NCBI GenBank assembly: GCA_003385635.1
Contig: QQUY01000001.1
Span: forward strand, 2,085,001 to 2,149,000
Origin: Acidobacteriota bacterium
Lineage (GTDB): Bacteria > Acidobacteriota > Blastocatellia > Pyrinomonadales > Pyrinomonadaceae
Length of the DNA: 64,000 nucleotides
Reading direction: 5' to 3'
Each line of letters begins with the position of its first letter. The stretch's first letter is position 1. Shown piece after piece: positions 36,257 through 45,191 of this stretch. Position numbers and translations under genes: made by a program. Under the pieces are notes generated by a model, which did no database searches, was not told where the DNA came from, and saw only the letters and a program-made list of their open reading frames with translations.

Positions 36257-36831
36257 CCTGATCTCCGGTTTAAGGTTCCCGCTCATCTCAAAGGCACGTA
36301 CGTACATTCCGCGAAAACGTTCTAGAAATTCTTGCTCCCAGAACAGGAGGTAATCTTAACACCGCGTACCAAAAACGCTGCGAGCGTGATCGTGGGACAA
36401 GGAAATGAAGAAAAAGGTCGTCAGCGAGAAAGCGTGCTGCAGACATTCGGCTCCTACGGAGCCGGGAGATTTCGTTTGTCGGGGTGCTAATGACAGGTGG
36501 CGCCGATGGCGCCAATTTGATGGTCAATGATCATTGGTCATTGGAATATGAGGTGTCGCCGCTAAACCGGCTAGAGAGGGCGCGTGGGGCCTGCTACGCC
36601 GCACTGCGCCTGCGGCTTGTACGGGGCTAACATATACCCGTCCCTTCCGGGACTCGTTGGATTCTTTCGACGTTCCAAAATCTCGGTTACGGTCAGGGTC
36701 CAAGATCTGGAATATGAAATCTGGAATTTCTTCTCTGAGATCTGAGATCTTGAATCTGAGATTACGAAGCGCCCGGGTGGTGCGTCTTTCCCCGCACTGC
36801 GCCTTCGCGGTTGAATCGTTATGAAAAGTAA
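36257..36831. repeat. Long intergenic region with palindromic and text-like repeats
   Basis: No credible gene in about 575 bp. 36450-36466 is GGCTCCTACGGAGCC, 36502-36517 is GTGGCGCCGATGGCGCC, 36519-36545 repeats GGTCAATGATCATTGG words, 36585-36660 carries GCACTGCGCCTGCGG...CCCGTCCCTTCCGGGAC, and 36700-36770 repeats AATCTGAGATC words. All are of the same style as the other intergenic repeats. Confidence 0.6.
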
Positions 36832-36872
36832 ATCCCTAAAACGAATGAAAGGCCGCCCGTGTGGGCGGCCTT
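36832..36872 (-). terminator. Terminator of the M28 peptidase gene
   Basis: Ten-base-pair stem AAGGCCGCCC / GGGCGGCCTT with loop GTGT (36849-36872), about 27 bp beyond the gene's stop on the minus strand. The following minus-strand sequence is moderately T-rich (CATTCGTTTTAG). Confidence 0.7.
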
Positions 36873-36898
36873 GTGAATTTGTCGTCAAATGCGGCTGG

Positions 36899-38512
36899 CT
36901 AGTCGACAGCAGGCATGCTCGATTTCTGAACCCTCGGAAGGAGTTCGTCGCGCATTGCCAGTTCGTAGACCGCCGCAGCGACGATCGCCGCGGAGGCCTT
37001 TACGTCCTCGTCCACTATCCTTTCGTAAGTGTCGAGGTTCGTATGCCAGGTGTGGGTGAAGTATTCGATCGGATCCTGCAGGACACCGATACCGGGAAGT
37101 CCCGCACGGTTGAACGACGTGTGATCCGAACCGCCAAGCCTTCGGCTGAGCGTGTTAGTCGCACCGGCGATCTTGAGGTCCGAAAAAGGCGCCACAATAT
37201 CGCCTAGAATCGCAGCCGCTTCAGGAGGTCCAAAGACGGTCATCGCACGCGCACGTCCGGTACCTGAATCGATGTTGAAGTAACCACCGAACTTTGAATA
37301 CGCGGGTTTCGGATTCTCCGCAGTTCCGAAATGCTTTTCGACGTAAGCTTGTGAACCGAGCAGTCCTTGTTCCTCGCCGCTCCAGAGTGCAACGCGGATC
37401 GTCCTGCGCGGTTTGGCGTCGATCGCTTTAAGGATCCTTGCCGCCTCCATCATCACAGCGCAGCCGATACCGTTGTCGGTGGCGCCGGTAGCGGAATGCC
37501 AGGCATCCAGGTGCCCGCCAAGCATGATCACCTCATCTGCTTTGTCGGTCCCTTTGATCTCGCCGATGGTGTTGTACGAGGTCGCGCCTTCCGGATAAAC
37601 GCTGTTCTGAATATCGAATTCGAGCTTCACATCATTGCCGTTCTCCATCAGTCTCCAGATCCGCCCGTAATCCTCGTTTCGCATTACAACGGTCGGTACC
37701 GATGTCGATGGATCGTAGCTGCGGTTTCCGAAAGCACGGATCTGACCGTGCGGCCGACCGGCGTCGTTGATCCTGACAAGAACTCCCGCATCCTTCAGGA
37801 ATGCGTCCAGCTGCGACAGGACGTCGCCAAATGAAAGCTGTCCGGGCTGCGGCTCAGGCCTTGCTCTTGGCGGTCCCGCCTGGGGCGCCTCCGCAGGCTT
37901 AAGCCGCTCTGCGAGGATCTTCTCGTCGATCCGTTTGGCAGGGTCGTCGAAGCTGACATTTACGTCCCTCGGAGCGCCGAAAAGAACGATCTTGCCCGAT
38001 ATCCGGCTCCTTTGTTCAGCAAAAAAACTGTCGAGAGCCTCCTGGGTGATGACCTGAACCTGGGGAAACTCCATCTTCACGGCTTCCGCGGTAACCGCTC
38101 CGTTGGTGCTCGGAGTCCATGCGAGGACCTCGAATACAAGAGAGTCTTTGACGGGTGATATCAAGAAACCGGAGGCTCTGTCGTTCTCCCAACCCGGATG
38201 CCCCCAGTCCCAGGGCTCCATTTCGGTCCGGTCAAATCCCCATTCCTTCATCTGCTTCATCGCCCATTCCCCGGCCTTCTTGAGCTTCGGTGAGCCTGTA
38301 AGCCGCGGGCCGTAGACATCTGTGAAGTAGTGGAGCGTCTTCTTGATCTGAGAATTCTCCATCGCTTCCTTTCGGATGGCGGCATTTACGGCAGCATTCT
38401 TTTCCGCGGGCTTTGCGGAACCATTCTGAGCCAGCGTCAACGGTGCCGACTGCAAGACCATACCCGCCAAGAGAAATGCTCCCGCCAGTCTATTTAGTTT
38501 CCTAGTTTTCAT
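36899..38512 (-). CDS. Secreted M28-family zinc aminopeptidase
   Basis: A 537-residue exported peptidase. The signal peptide spans residues ~1-28 (ending TLAQ). A protease-associated (PA)-like insert precedes the M28 core, which shows metal ligands in GGHLDAWHSATGATDNGIG, ALWSGEEQGLLGS, and the last His in TNLDTYERI / GGSDHTSF region. Length and order resemble carboxypeptidase Q-like M28 enzymes. A terminator follows. Two other secreted peptidase genes lie within 10 kb, consistent with external protein degradation. Confidence 0.9.
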   Translation of the reverse strand: MKTRKLNRLAGAFLLAGMVLQSAPLTLAQNGSAKPAEKNAAVNAAIRKEAMENSQIKKTLHYFTDVYGPRLTGSPKLKKAGEWAMKQMKEWGFDRTEMEPWDWGHPGWENDRASGFLISPVKDSLVFEVLAWTPSTNGAVTAEAVKMEFPQVQVITQEALDSFFAEQRSRISGKIVLFGAPRDVNVSFDDPAKRIDEKILAERLKPAEAPQAGPPRARPEPQPGQLSFGDVLSQLDAFLKDAGVLVRINDAGRPHGQIRAFGNRSYDPSTSVPTVVMRNEDYGRIWRLMENGNDVKLEFDIQNSVYPEGATSYNTIGEIKGTDKADEVIMLGGHLDAWHSATGATDNGIGCAVMMEAARILKAIDAKPRRTIRVALWSGEEQGLLGSQAYVEKHFGTAENPKPAYSKFGGYFNIDSGTGRARAMTVFGPPEAAAILGDIVAPFSDLKIAGATNTLSRRLGGSDHTSFNRAGLPGIGVLQDPIEYFTHTWHTNLDTYERIVDEDVKASAAIVAAAVYELAMRDELLPRVQKSSMPAVD

Positions 38513-38648
38513 ACTTGCCTTTCCCGGACCTTTCGTCCTCGTTTCCTTATTTATCGGATCTATAGATTACATTCAGAGAACCGCTCAATCGGAAGGATAA
38601 TGCCGCTTGAAGTTAGTAATCCATAAGCGACTTGCAGAACGGTCTGAT

Positions 38649-39695
38649 CTACTCTTCGAACATCTTACGTAAGCTTTCGGTGTAGGGTTTCCGCGCGACG
38701 CCCTTTTCAGTAATGATCGCGTCCACGAGCTCGTTTGGAGTCACGTCAAATGCGAAGTTTCCGACACCTATTCCTTCAGGCGCAAGCGGAATGTCCTTGA
38801 TGTGCGTCACTTCCCGCGTGTCGCGTTCCTCGATCGGGATGTCATCACCTGTCGGACAATTCATGTCAACGGTCGACATAGGAGCTGCTACGTAAAACGG
38901 AATTCCATGCTGGCGGGCGAGAACAGCGACCATATAGGTACCGATCTTGTTTGCCACGTCGCCGTTTGCCGCGATCCGGTCCGATCCGACAACGACCGCG
39001 TTCACCTTGCCCTTCTTCATCACGTGCCCGCTTTGGTTGTCGGTGATGAGCGTTACCGGAATATCGTCCTTGAGCAGTTCCCAGGCGGTAAGTCTTGCAC
39101 CCTGAAGATAAGGACGCGTTTCGTCAGCAATGACGCTGACCTTCTTTCCCTGGTCCTTTGCACCCCGGATAACGCCTAGCGCCGTTCCCCACACGCCGCC
39201 CGTAGCGAGCGCGCCGGCATTGCAGTGAGTCAAAACCGAAGCTCCGTCATCGAGCAATTCGCCTCCAAACTGTGCGATCAGGCGCTGCGATTCTATGTCC
39301 TCTTCGTGTATGGCCTTCGCCTCGTCGATCATCGCGGTCTTGATCCCGCTGATCTCGGTCCCGGCTTCCTTTAGCTCCGAGAACCTTTTCTTCATTCGGT
39401 CGATGGCCCAGAACAGATTGATGGCCGTAGGCCGGGTCTTGGCCAGGATCTCGCAGATGTAATCGAGCTCTTCTTCAAGATCATCGACATTTGTCCCGAC
39501 GAAGCTTTTCAGCCCTAGAGCGATGCCGTACGCACAAGAGACCCCGATCGCGGGTGCTCCGCGGATCACCATATCCCGGATCCCGTCCGCCACGTCATTG
39601 TATGTCTTAAGCATCAGCCAGACCTCTTCTGTCGGCAGCAGCCGCTGGTCTAGCATCCGCACACCTTCGTCAGTCCATTCAACAGGTATGATCAT
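38649..39695 (-). CDS. mtnA: S-methyl-5-thioribose-1-phosphate isomerase
   Basis: Methionine-salvage enzyme converting methylthioribose-1-phosphate to the ribulose form. The 348-residue protein contains the substrate motifs RGAPAIGVSCAYG, LTHCNAGALATGG with the catalytic Cys158, and VVGSDRIAANGDVANKIGTY with the catalytic Asp. Length is normal. No other methionine-salvage gene is adjacent. It is divergent from glgP with about 200 bp between starts. eIF2B-alpha-like homologues are an alternative, but the Cys/Asp pair supports MtnA. Confidence 0.95.
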   Translation of the reverse strand: MIIPVEWTDEGVRMLDQRLLPTEEVWLMLKTYNDVADGIRDMVIRGAPAIGVSCAYGIALGLKSFVGTNVDDLEEELDYICEILAKTRPTAINLFWAIDRMKKRFSELKEAGTEISGIKTAMIDEAKAIHEEDIESQRLIAQFGGELLDDGASVLTHCNAGALATGGVWGTALGVIRGAKDQGKKVSVIADETRPYLQGARLTAWELLKDDIPVTLITDNQSGHVMKKGKVNAVVVGSDRIAANGDVANKIGTYMVAVLARQHGIPFYVAAPMSTVDMNCPTGDDIPIEERDTREVTHIKDIPLAPEGIGVGNFAFDVTPNELVDAIITEKGVARKPYTESLRKMFEE

Positions 39696-39898
39696 TTCTT
39701 GGATTTGTCCTTATCGGTTTGAGAGTTTGAAAAGATAATACAGTCTTCCAAAGCAACCGGGCAAACACGACGTTGAACGCACGTGCGGCAGCTTGGATTC
39801 CGTTGTCCCAAACCGTTTGATAGTTGTGGGCCTATGGATTATATTTCGATTTACTCCAGAGCAAGGGTTATTTCCCGCCTTCTTATCTAAGAAAAAAC

Positions 39899-42139
39899 AT
39901 GAGTGAGACAGCGACCGGACAATCCGGCGACATGCATTTGGCCAGCGGTTACAGAAAGGACTTGAATTACAGGGTGGATTTCGGATTCGACCTCGATATG
40001 CCGCCTCAACTTGGCTTTCTCGAGGAGCTTTCGTGGAACTACTTCTGGTCTTGGTGCGAGGGCGGCGAAGCCGTTTTCCGCGATCTGGCACCCGGTCTTT
40101 GGGAAGATTGCGAGCAGAACCCGAGGCAGATGCTGAGCCGGATCAGCGAGATCGCTCTGTGGCAGAAAGCCGCGGACCGCGGCTACGTGGCCCGGGTCGC
40201 AGATCTAGAAGAGCGATTTCGCGAATACCTTTCCGCAACACCAAATACATTTGGGAAGGTCACGCCTGAAAATCCCGTCGCTTACTTTTGCGCCGAGTAC
40301 GGTGTACACAATTCTCTCCCTATCTATTCCGGCGGTCTGGGGATACTGGCCGGCGACCATCTGAAATCCGCGAGTGACATGAATGTCCCGCTGGTCGCGG
40401 TCGGTCTGATGTACCGCTACGGGTACTTTCGACAGAAGATCGCACACGACGGCTGGCAGGAGGAATCCTACAGGAACGCGCTCGAGGATTTTCTCGCCCT
40501 GAAACCGGTCAATGACGAGAACGGCGAACGGATCCTCGTCTCGATCACAATGCGCGGCAGACGCGTGCACGCTCAGGCCTGGCTGGCCCAGTTGGGACGG
40601 ATCAAGCTTTATCTACTGGACACGAACGTCGCCATCAATGACGAAGTGGACAGGTTCGTGACGGGACACCTGTACGGCGGAGACAACGAAACGCGGATCG
40701 TGCAGGAGAAGCTTCTCGGGATCGGCGGCGTAAATCTCCTGCGAAAGCTGGGGGTGGAACCGAGCGTGTACCATCTGAATGAGGGACATTCTGCGTTTCT
40801 AAATGTAGAGCTTGCCCGCGAATTCCTTGAAGAGGATGAAACACTGACGTTCGAAGACGTCGTGCCGAGGGTCCGGGAACTCTGCGTGTTCACGACCCAT
40901 ACCCCGGTCGACGCAGGGAACGACTCTTTTCCTGCAGACCTCGTGGGCAGCTGTTTTGACGAGTCCTATATCGAGTCGCTGAGACTTGAGAAAGAAGAGT
41001 TCTTTGCTCTCGGACGAACTGACCCGGAAGACGAAAACGAGTGGTTCGGAATGACGCCGCTTGCGATCCGTCTGAGCAGAAGCTCGAACGGCGTAAGTGA
41101 AAAGCACGGCCAGGTGTCCCGCAGCCTCTGGAAGAAGATGTTTACCGACATCGAAGAGCCGACCGAAGTCCCGATCACCCACATTACGAACGGTGTCCAT
41201 CCCGCTACGTGGATCTCTCCGGCGTTCAAGGACCTCTATCGAAGGCACCTAGGACAGGATTGGTATTCGCTGATCAACAGCCGCGAGATCTGGCGGTCCG
41301 CCGTCAATGCGATACCGGACGATGCCGTCTGGCGAGCTCACCAGCTGCTGAAAAACCTTCTCATCGCTTACGTACGCGACAGCACATTGAGAAAAGATGC
41401 AGGCCTGAAAAGCACTATCCACGAACGGGAAGACACGCGAAAGCTGTTTAGCGACGAGATCTTGACCGTAGGGTTCGCGCGAAGGATCGCAAAGTACAAG
41501 CGGTGGGACCTTATCCTCCACGATCTCGATCGACTTTTGAAAATGGTCGATGATCCCAAAAGGCCGGTTCAGTTCGTCTTCGCGGGCAAGGCGCATCCGC
41601 AGGACAACACCGCAAAGGCTATTCTTCAAAAGCTTATGAGCATCAACCACGATTCGAACTGGCAGAACCGGGCTGTGTTCATCGAGGACTACGATCAGGA
41701 GGTTGCGCGCTATCTTGTTCGCGGAGTTGACGTTTGGATGAATGTCCCCCGCAGGCCGCTCGAGGCTTCCGGGACCAGCGGGCAAAAGGTCGCGATGAAC
41801 GGCGGCCTAAACTTCTCGATCCTCGACGGCTGGTGGATCGAGGGATATAACGGCGAGAACGGGTTCGCGATCGGAGATCGACACGAAGCGGATGATGAGA
41901 ACGATTCGGTCAACGACATAAACGACGCTGATTCCCTTTATTCGATCCTTGAGGATCAGATCATTCCCGAATACTACGACCGGGACGAGAAAGGGCTGCC
42001 CCGAAAGTGGATCGCGCGAATGAAGTCCTCCTTAGCGACGCTCACACCGGCATTCAGCAGTGATAGAATGTTAAGGGACTACATCGAGCAGATCTACGAC
42101 GCGGGCGAAACAGCCCGAACAAGATCCGAACAAAACTGA
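39899..42139 (+). CDS. glgP: Alpha-glucan (glycogen/maltodextrin) phosphorylase
   Basis: Releases glucose-1-phosphate from alpha-1,4-glucans using pyridoxal phosphate. The 746-residue protein is of the bacterial DUF3417-containing GT35 type. The N-terminal ELSWNYFWSW motif is followed by AYFCAEYGVHNSLPIYSGGLGILAGDHLKSASD, and the C-terminal half has EASGTSGQKVAMNGGLNFSILDGWW, where the Lys binds PLP. I chose ATG 39899; 39932 (MHLASGYRK) is an alternative, and neither has a strong ribosome site. Downstream genes follow within a few bases. It fits with malQ, GH15 and glucokinase in glucan use. Confidence 0.94.
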   Translation: MSETATGQSGDMHLASGYRKDLNYRVDFGFDLDMPPQLGFLEELSWNYFWSWCEGGEAVFRDLAPGLWEDCEQNPRQMLSRISEIALWQKAADRGYVARVADLEERFREYLSATPNTFGKVTPENPVAYFCAEYGVHNSLPIYSGGLGILAGDHLKSASDMNVPLVAVGLMYRYGYFRQKIAHDGWQEESYRNALEDFLALKPVNDENGERILVSITMRGRRVHAQAWLAQLGRIKLYLLDTNVAINDEVDRFVTGHLYGGDNETRIVQEKLLGIGGVNLLRKLGVEPSVYHLNEGHSAFLNVELAREFLEEDETLTFEDVVPRVRELCVFTTHTPVDAGNDSFPADLVGSCFDESYIESLRLEKEEFFALGRTDPEDENEWFGMTPLAIRLSRSSNGVSEKHGQVSRSLWKKMFTDIEEPTEVPITHITNGVHPATWISPAFKDLYRRHLGQDWYSLINSREIWRSAVNAIPDDAVWRAHQLLKNLLIAYVRDSTLRKDAGLKSTIHEREDTRKLFSDEILTVGFARRIAKYKRWDLILHDLDRLLKMVDDPKRPVQFVFAGKAHPQDNTAKAILQKLMSINHDSNWQNRAVFIEDYDQEVARYLVRGVDVWMNVPRRPLEASGTSGQKVAMNGGLNFSILDGWWIEGYNGENGFAIGDRHEADDENDSVNDINDADSLYSILEDQIIPEYYDRDEKGLPRKWIARMKSSLATLTPAFSSDRMLRDYIEQIYDAGETARTRSEQN

Positions 42140-42145
42140 GGACAT

Positions 42146-42865
42146 ATGCGGGAGTCTGAATTCCGGACGGGAGTCATCAAACCGATAGAGTGTTTCAAGG
42201 AAGGCTGGGAAGCGATAAAGCCGCATTACTGGCTGCTTTTCGCGATTACGCTAATCGGAATGCTGATCGGCGGATTCAGCTTCTACATACTTCTCGGCGC
42301 GATGGTCTGCGGCATTTTTGTATGCTACTTTCGTGCGCTCGACGGGCAGGAAGTGGCGATCGAGGACCTCTTCAAGGGGTTCGAGTATTTTTGGCCCGGG
42401 TTGATCCTGACCGCGATAATAGTTCTTCCCGGGTTCATACTTTTCGGATTGATGTACGCTCCCCTGGTCATTGCGACGATGGGTGGTTCGGTCCTGTCGC
42501 AAGACGAATTCCTTGCACTGTTGTCCGGTTTTATCGTCGTAGAGCTCATCTTCGCTATCATTATGGCCTGCCTTCATACGCTCGTGATGTTCTCGTATCC
42601 GCTGATCGTAGACCGGAAACTTTCTGCTTTTAGAGCAATCATCGTCAGCTCGAAGGCCGTACTGAAGAACCTTAAGGGCGTCGCGGGACTTTGGGTGGCA
42701 AGTTTTGTTGCGGCAATAGCTGGCTACCTGGCTTTATGCGTCGGCGTATATTTCGTGATCCCGGTTATCTTTGCCGCCAACATAGCCGCTTACCGGAAGG
42801 TCTTTCCAAGGCTTGAAGTACAGATGGACGGTCCCCCGCCTCCGGACTCATACGAAGCGGCTTAG
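42146..42865 (+). CDS. Unknown integral membrane protein
   Basis: A 239-residue protein with about five or six hydrophobic helices and a short charged N-terminus (GVIKPIECFKEGWEAIKPHYWLLF). This start resembles small bacterial membrane proteins with a DUF975/GlpM-like layout, but I do not recognise a named family. It starts 6 bp after glgP with GAGGA before the ATG, so it is probably cotranscribed. No catalytic residues are visible. Confidence 0.75.
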   Translation: MRESEFRTGVIKPIECFKEGWEAIKPHYWLLFAITLIGMLIGGFSFYILLGAMVCGIFVCYFRALDGQEVAIEDLFKGFEYFWPGLILTAIIVLPGFILFGLMYAPLVIATMGGSVLSQDEFLALLSGFIVVELIFAIIMACLHTLVMFSYPLIVDRKLSAFRAIIVSSKAVLKNLKGVAGLWVASFVAAIAGYLALCVGVYFVIPVIFAANIAAYRKVFPRLEVQMDGPPPPDSYEAA

Positions 42866-42872
42866 TTAGGCA

Positions 42873-43166
42873 ATGGTCGAACCTGTAAAGATCATAGACG
42901 AAGGTGAGGATTCGGTCTCGATCGAATGGTCGGACGGCATCGAATCCAACTTCGCTGCGAGAAGGCTAAGGGTCGCCTGCCCCTGCGCAGGATGCATCAA
43001 CGAATGGACGGGAGAGAAGATGCTGAAGGACGATTCCGTACCCGATGACGTCAAGATCTCGCATATCTCGGTCGTCGGCAGATACGCACTGAACTTTCAT
43101 TTCAGCGACGGACACGAGACCGGAATTTTTAGTTTTCGATACCTGCGCGAAATCGACGGCAATTAG
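42873..43166 (+). CDS. DUF971 (gamma-butyrobetaine hydroxylase-like N-terminal) domain protein
   Basis: A 97-residue protein made of a single DUF971 domain: IEWSDGIESNFAARRLRVACPCAGCINEWTG early and NFHFSDGHETGIFSFRYLREI at the end, with Cys-x-Cys-x2-Cys and His ligands that bind metal in related proteins. In other bacteria this domain accompanies iron-sulphur carriers, but no such partner is fused here. It starts 7 bp after the membrane protein gene. Confidence 0.88.
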   Translation: MVEPVKIIDEGEDSVSIEWSDGIESNFAARRLRVACPCAGCINEWTGEKMLKDDSVPDDVKISHISVVGRYALNFHFSDGHETGIFSFRYLREIDGN

Positions 43167-43194
43167 CAGACCGCACTTGATATAATCGCTTCAG

Positions 43195-43467
43195 ATGAAC
43201 GAGAAAGACATTTTTGACGAGAAGCAGGAGATCAAGAAAGCGAATTATGCCTGCTCAATCTGCGGACAAAGAAATGACTACAAGGTCCGTTGGCTGAAGC
43301 GTACAAAGAAGCGCAAGGCGCCCGGGCGCCTCAATGAGCACGAACGCGCTCAGTTCGAAAAATCTAGGGACTACATGGTAAGAATCGACGACGTGCTTGT
43401 TTGCGCCAACGACCGTTGCCGCAGGCGATTTGAGATTCCTTCATCGCAGTCCGTTGTGTTCATCTGA
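43195..43467 (+). CDS. Small putative zinc-ribbon protein
   Basis: A 90-residue protein of unknown function. Two cysteine pairs, CSIC near residue 16 and CANDRC near 72, flank a strongly basic middle (VRWLKRTKKRKAPGR), consistent with a zinc ribbon. It lies 28 bp after the DUF971 gene on the same strand. Nucleic-acid binding is an inference from charge only. Confidence 0.65.
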   Translation: MNEKDIFDEKQEIKKANYACSICGQRNDYKVRWLKRTKKRKAPGRLNEHERAQFEKSRDYMVRIDDVLVCANDRCRRRFEIPSSQSVVFI

Positions 43468-43566
43468 CCCTCTGGACGCTTCAATCCGGGCAGCTCCAAA
43501 AATATAAAAACCGCTATTTCGCCGATGTGATATATTTCGCTTAAATCACACTGGAGGGTTTCCCAT

Positions 43567-43950
43567 ATGAAAGGCCGGGAATTGGAGTTTTATGGCGACG
43601 AGCCGGCGCCGGACGAGCAGATCCGTGAGTTCATGGACGAGGAGATTCTTCACGCCCCGAAAGCACCGCACGAACTTGAGCTCAGGCTGAAAGACCACAA
43701 CTCGACCTCTCCCGCCGATTCCGGAGGCGACATAGACGCAGAATGGGAAGACGCGAACGACAGCGGCGCCGAAGCCGTGTTCGGGCACAATCCCACGCCC
43801 GATCAGTCGGACGTCGAAGAGAACGCCCACGCGATGGGGATCAATTTCGAGGACAACGAGCCTCTCGACTTTGAGAAGAAGATCGGGAAAAGAGACAGGA
43901 AGAGGTTTGAGTTGCGGGAAGGCTCAAAGGGCGGAGGAGATTCGATCTGA
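43567..43950 (+). CDS. Acidic small protein, DUF6335-like
   Basis: A 127-residue soluble, very acidic protein. The stretch GGDIDAEWEDANDSGAEAVFG, then NPTPDQSDVEENAHAMGINF, then DNEPLDFEKKIGKRDRKRFEL resembles the DUF6335 family otherwise common in cyanobacteria (pattern: TPDQ..V...G...DNEPL...EK...RD..R.EL). The ATG follows GGAGGG seven bases upstream. Function unknown. It lies 99 bp after the zinc-ribbon gene and converges on the asparaginase gene. Confidence 0.65.
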   Translation: MKGRELEFYGDEPAPDEQIREFMDEEILHAPKAPHELELRLKDHNSTSPADSGGDIDAEWEDANDSGAEAVFGHNPTPDQSDVEENAHAMGINFEDNEPLDFEKKIGKRDRKRFELREGSKGGGDSI

Positions 43951-43982
43951 GGCAATGAGCAAGGACCAGCTGCCGCTCCCGA

Positions 43983-44032
43983 TACTGATTTCATTGATTA
44001 ATGGTCAATGAACAATGAGCATTGACCCCTGA
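43983..44032. repeat. Palindromic repeat between convergent genes
   Basis: GGTCAATG (43999-44006) pairs with CATTGACC (44016-44023), followed by TGATCATTGATC. Similar words occur at 36519-36545. It could act as a bidirectional terminator-like hairpin between the DUF6335-like and asparaginase genes. Confidence 0.5.
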
Positions 44033-45115
44033 TCATTGATCCCCGTAAATCTCCACCACCGGTTTGCCGTCCTTGTCGATGTAGGCTCGGTACATCCCTT
44101 CCGAGTTGAACGAGATGCCTATGTTGCCGAACTTGTCGATGGCGATCACGCCTCCGTCACCTCCGGCTTTCTGGAGTTTCTGCTGAATGACGATATCAGC
44201 CGCTTGCTGAACCGGAAGCGCCCTGTATTCCATCAGCGCAGCTATATCTCTTGCGACACTTAACCTGATAAAAAACTCGCCCCAGCCGGTAGCGGATACG
44301 GCGCACGTGTTGTTGTCGGCATATGTTCCCGCGCCGATCACGGGGACATCGCCGACTCGCCCGTACTTCTTGTAGGTCATACCGCCGGTCGAGGTCCCGG
44401 CAGCGAGGTTTCCGTCCTTGTCCAAAGCCACCGCGCCGACCGTGCCGAATTTGTTGTAAGGATCTTCCCTTTCACTACCTGAATACTCGAACTTCCGTGC
44501 GCTCGCCTTGGATTCTTTTTCTTTTTCCTGCTGGATGATCCTCTGCAGAGCGTCCCACCTTCTTTGAGTAAAGAAGTACTTGGGATCGACCAGTTCAAGC
44601 TTCATCTCCTCCGCGAATTTTTCGGCTCCTTCGCCGATCATCATTACGTGCGGAGATTTTTCCATTACCGCCCTCGCGAGCGTGATCGGATTTCGTACTC
44701 TGTGAAGTCCCGCGACGGCACCCGCATTGAGCGTCATCCCGTCCATCACTGAGGCGTCGAGCTCGTTCTTGCCATCGGCGGTAAAGACCGCTCCTTTACC
44801 AGCGTTGAACAGAGGCGAATCCTCGAGTATCCGGATCGCCGCCTCTACTGCGTCGAGACCGGTCTTTCCCTCTTTCAGCGCTTTGTATCCCGCGAGAACA
44901 GCCTCTTCGAGCTTTGCGCGGTATTCTTGCTCCTGCTCCTCGGTAAGACTCCCCTTTCTTATCACGCCGGCGCCGCCGTGGATCACAAATCCGAGCCTGG
45001 GGTTCTGTGGAGACTGAAGCTGAAGAATGCCGGGTCTGCCGGTCTTCTGTGCAGGGGTGACGACCGTGACGATCAGCAATGCGAAAACGGCCAGAAGGCA
45101 AGATGTTTTTCTCAT
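44033..45115 (-). CDS. Isoaspartyl peptidase / plant-type L-asparaginase (Ntn hydrolase), exported
   Basis: A 360-residue autoprocessing amidohydrolase. The signal peptide covers residues ~1-22. The domain starts at GFVIHGGAGVIRKG, includes NAGKGAVFTADGKNELDASVMDG, and self-cleaves before the nucleophile Thr225 in FGTVGAVALD, followed by GNLAAGTSTGGMTYKKYGRVGDVPVIGAGTYADN, all characteristic of the type-2 family. Likely substrates are isoaspartyl dipeptides or asparagine. Export is less common for this family and fits the other secreted hydrolases nearby. Confidence 0.94.
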   Translation of the reverse strand: MRKTSCLLAVFALLIVTVVTPAQKTGRPGILQLQSPQNPRLGFVIHGGAGVIRKGSLTEEQEQEYRAKLEEAVLAGYKALKEGKTGLDAVEAAIRILEDSPLFNAGKGAVFTADGKNELDASVMDGMTLNAGAVAGLHRVRNPITLARAVMEKSPHVMMIGEGAEKFAEEMKLELVDPKYFFTQRRWDALQRIIQQEKEKESKASARKFEYSGSEREDPYNKFGTVGAVALDKDGNLAAGTSTGGMTYKKYGRVGDVPVIGAGTYADNNTCAVSATGWGEFFIRLSVARDIAALMEYRALPVQQAADIVIQQKLQKAGGDGGVIAIDKFGNIGISFNSEGMYRAYIDKDGKPVVEIYGDQ

Positions 45116-45191
45116 AACAAACTCCTGAATGGAACTCTGTCAGATTAACACAAACGCCTTTGGCCGTTTAACTTTGGGTGCTCCGTCAAAA

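Noticed and set aside
36571..36888. Frames in the 36.3-36.9 kb gap
   Set aside because: They run through palindromic and text-like repeats and have no domain or ribosome site.
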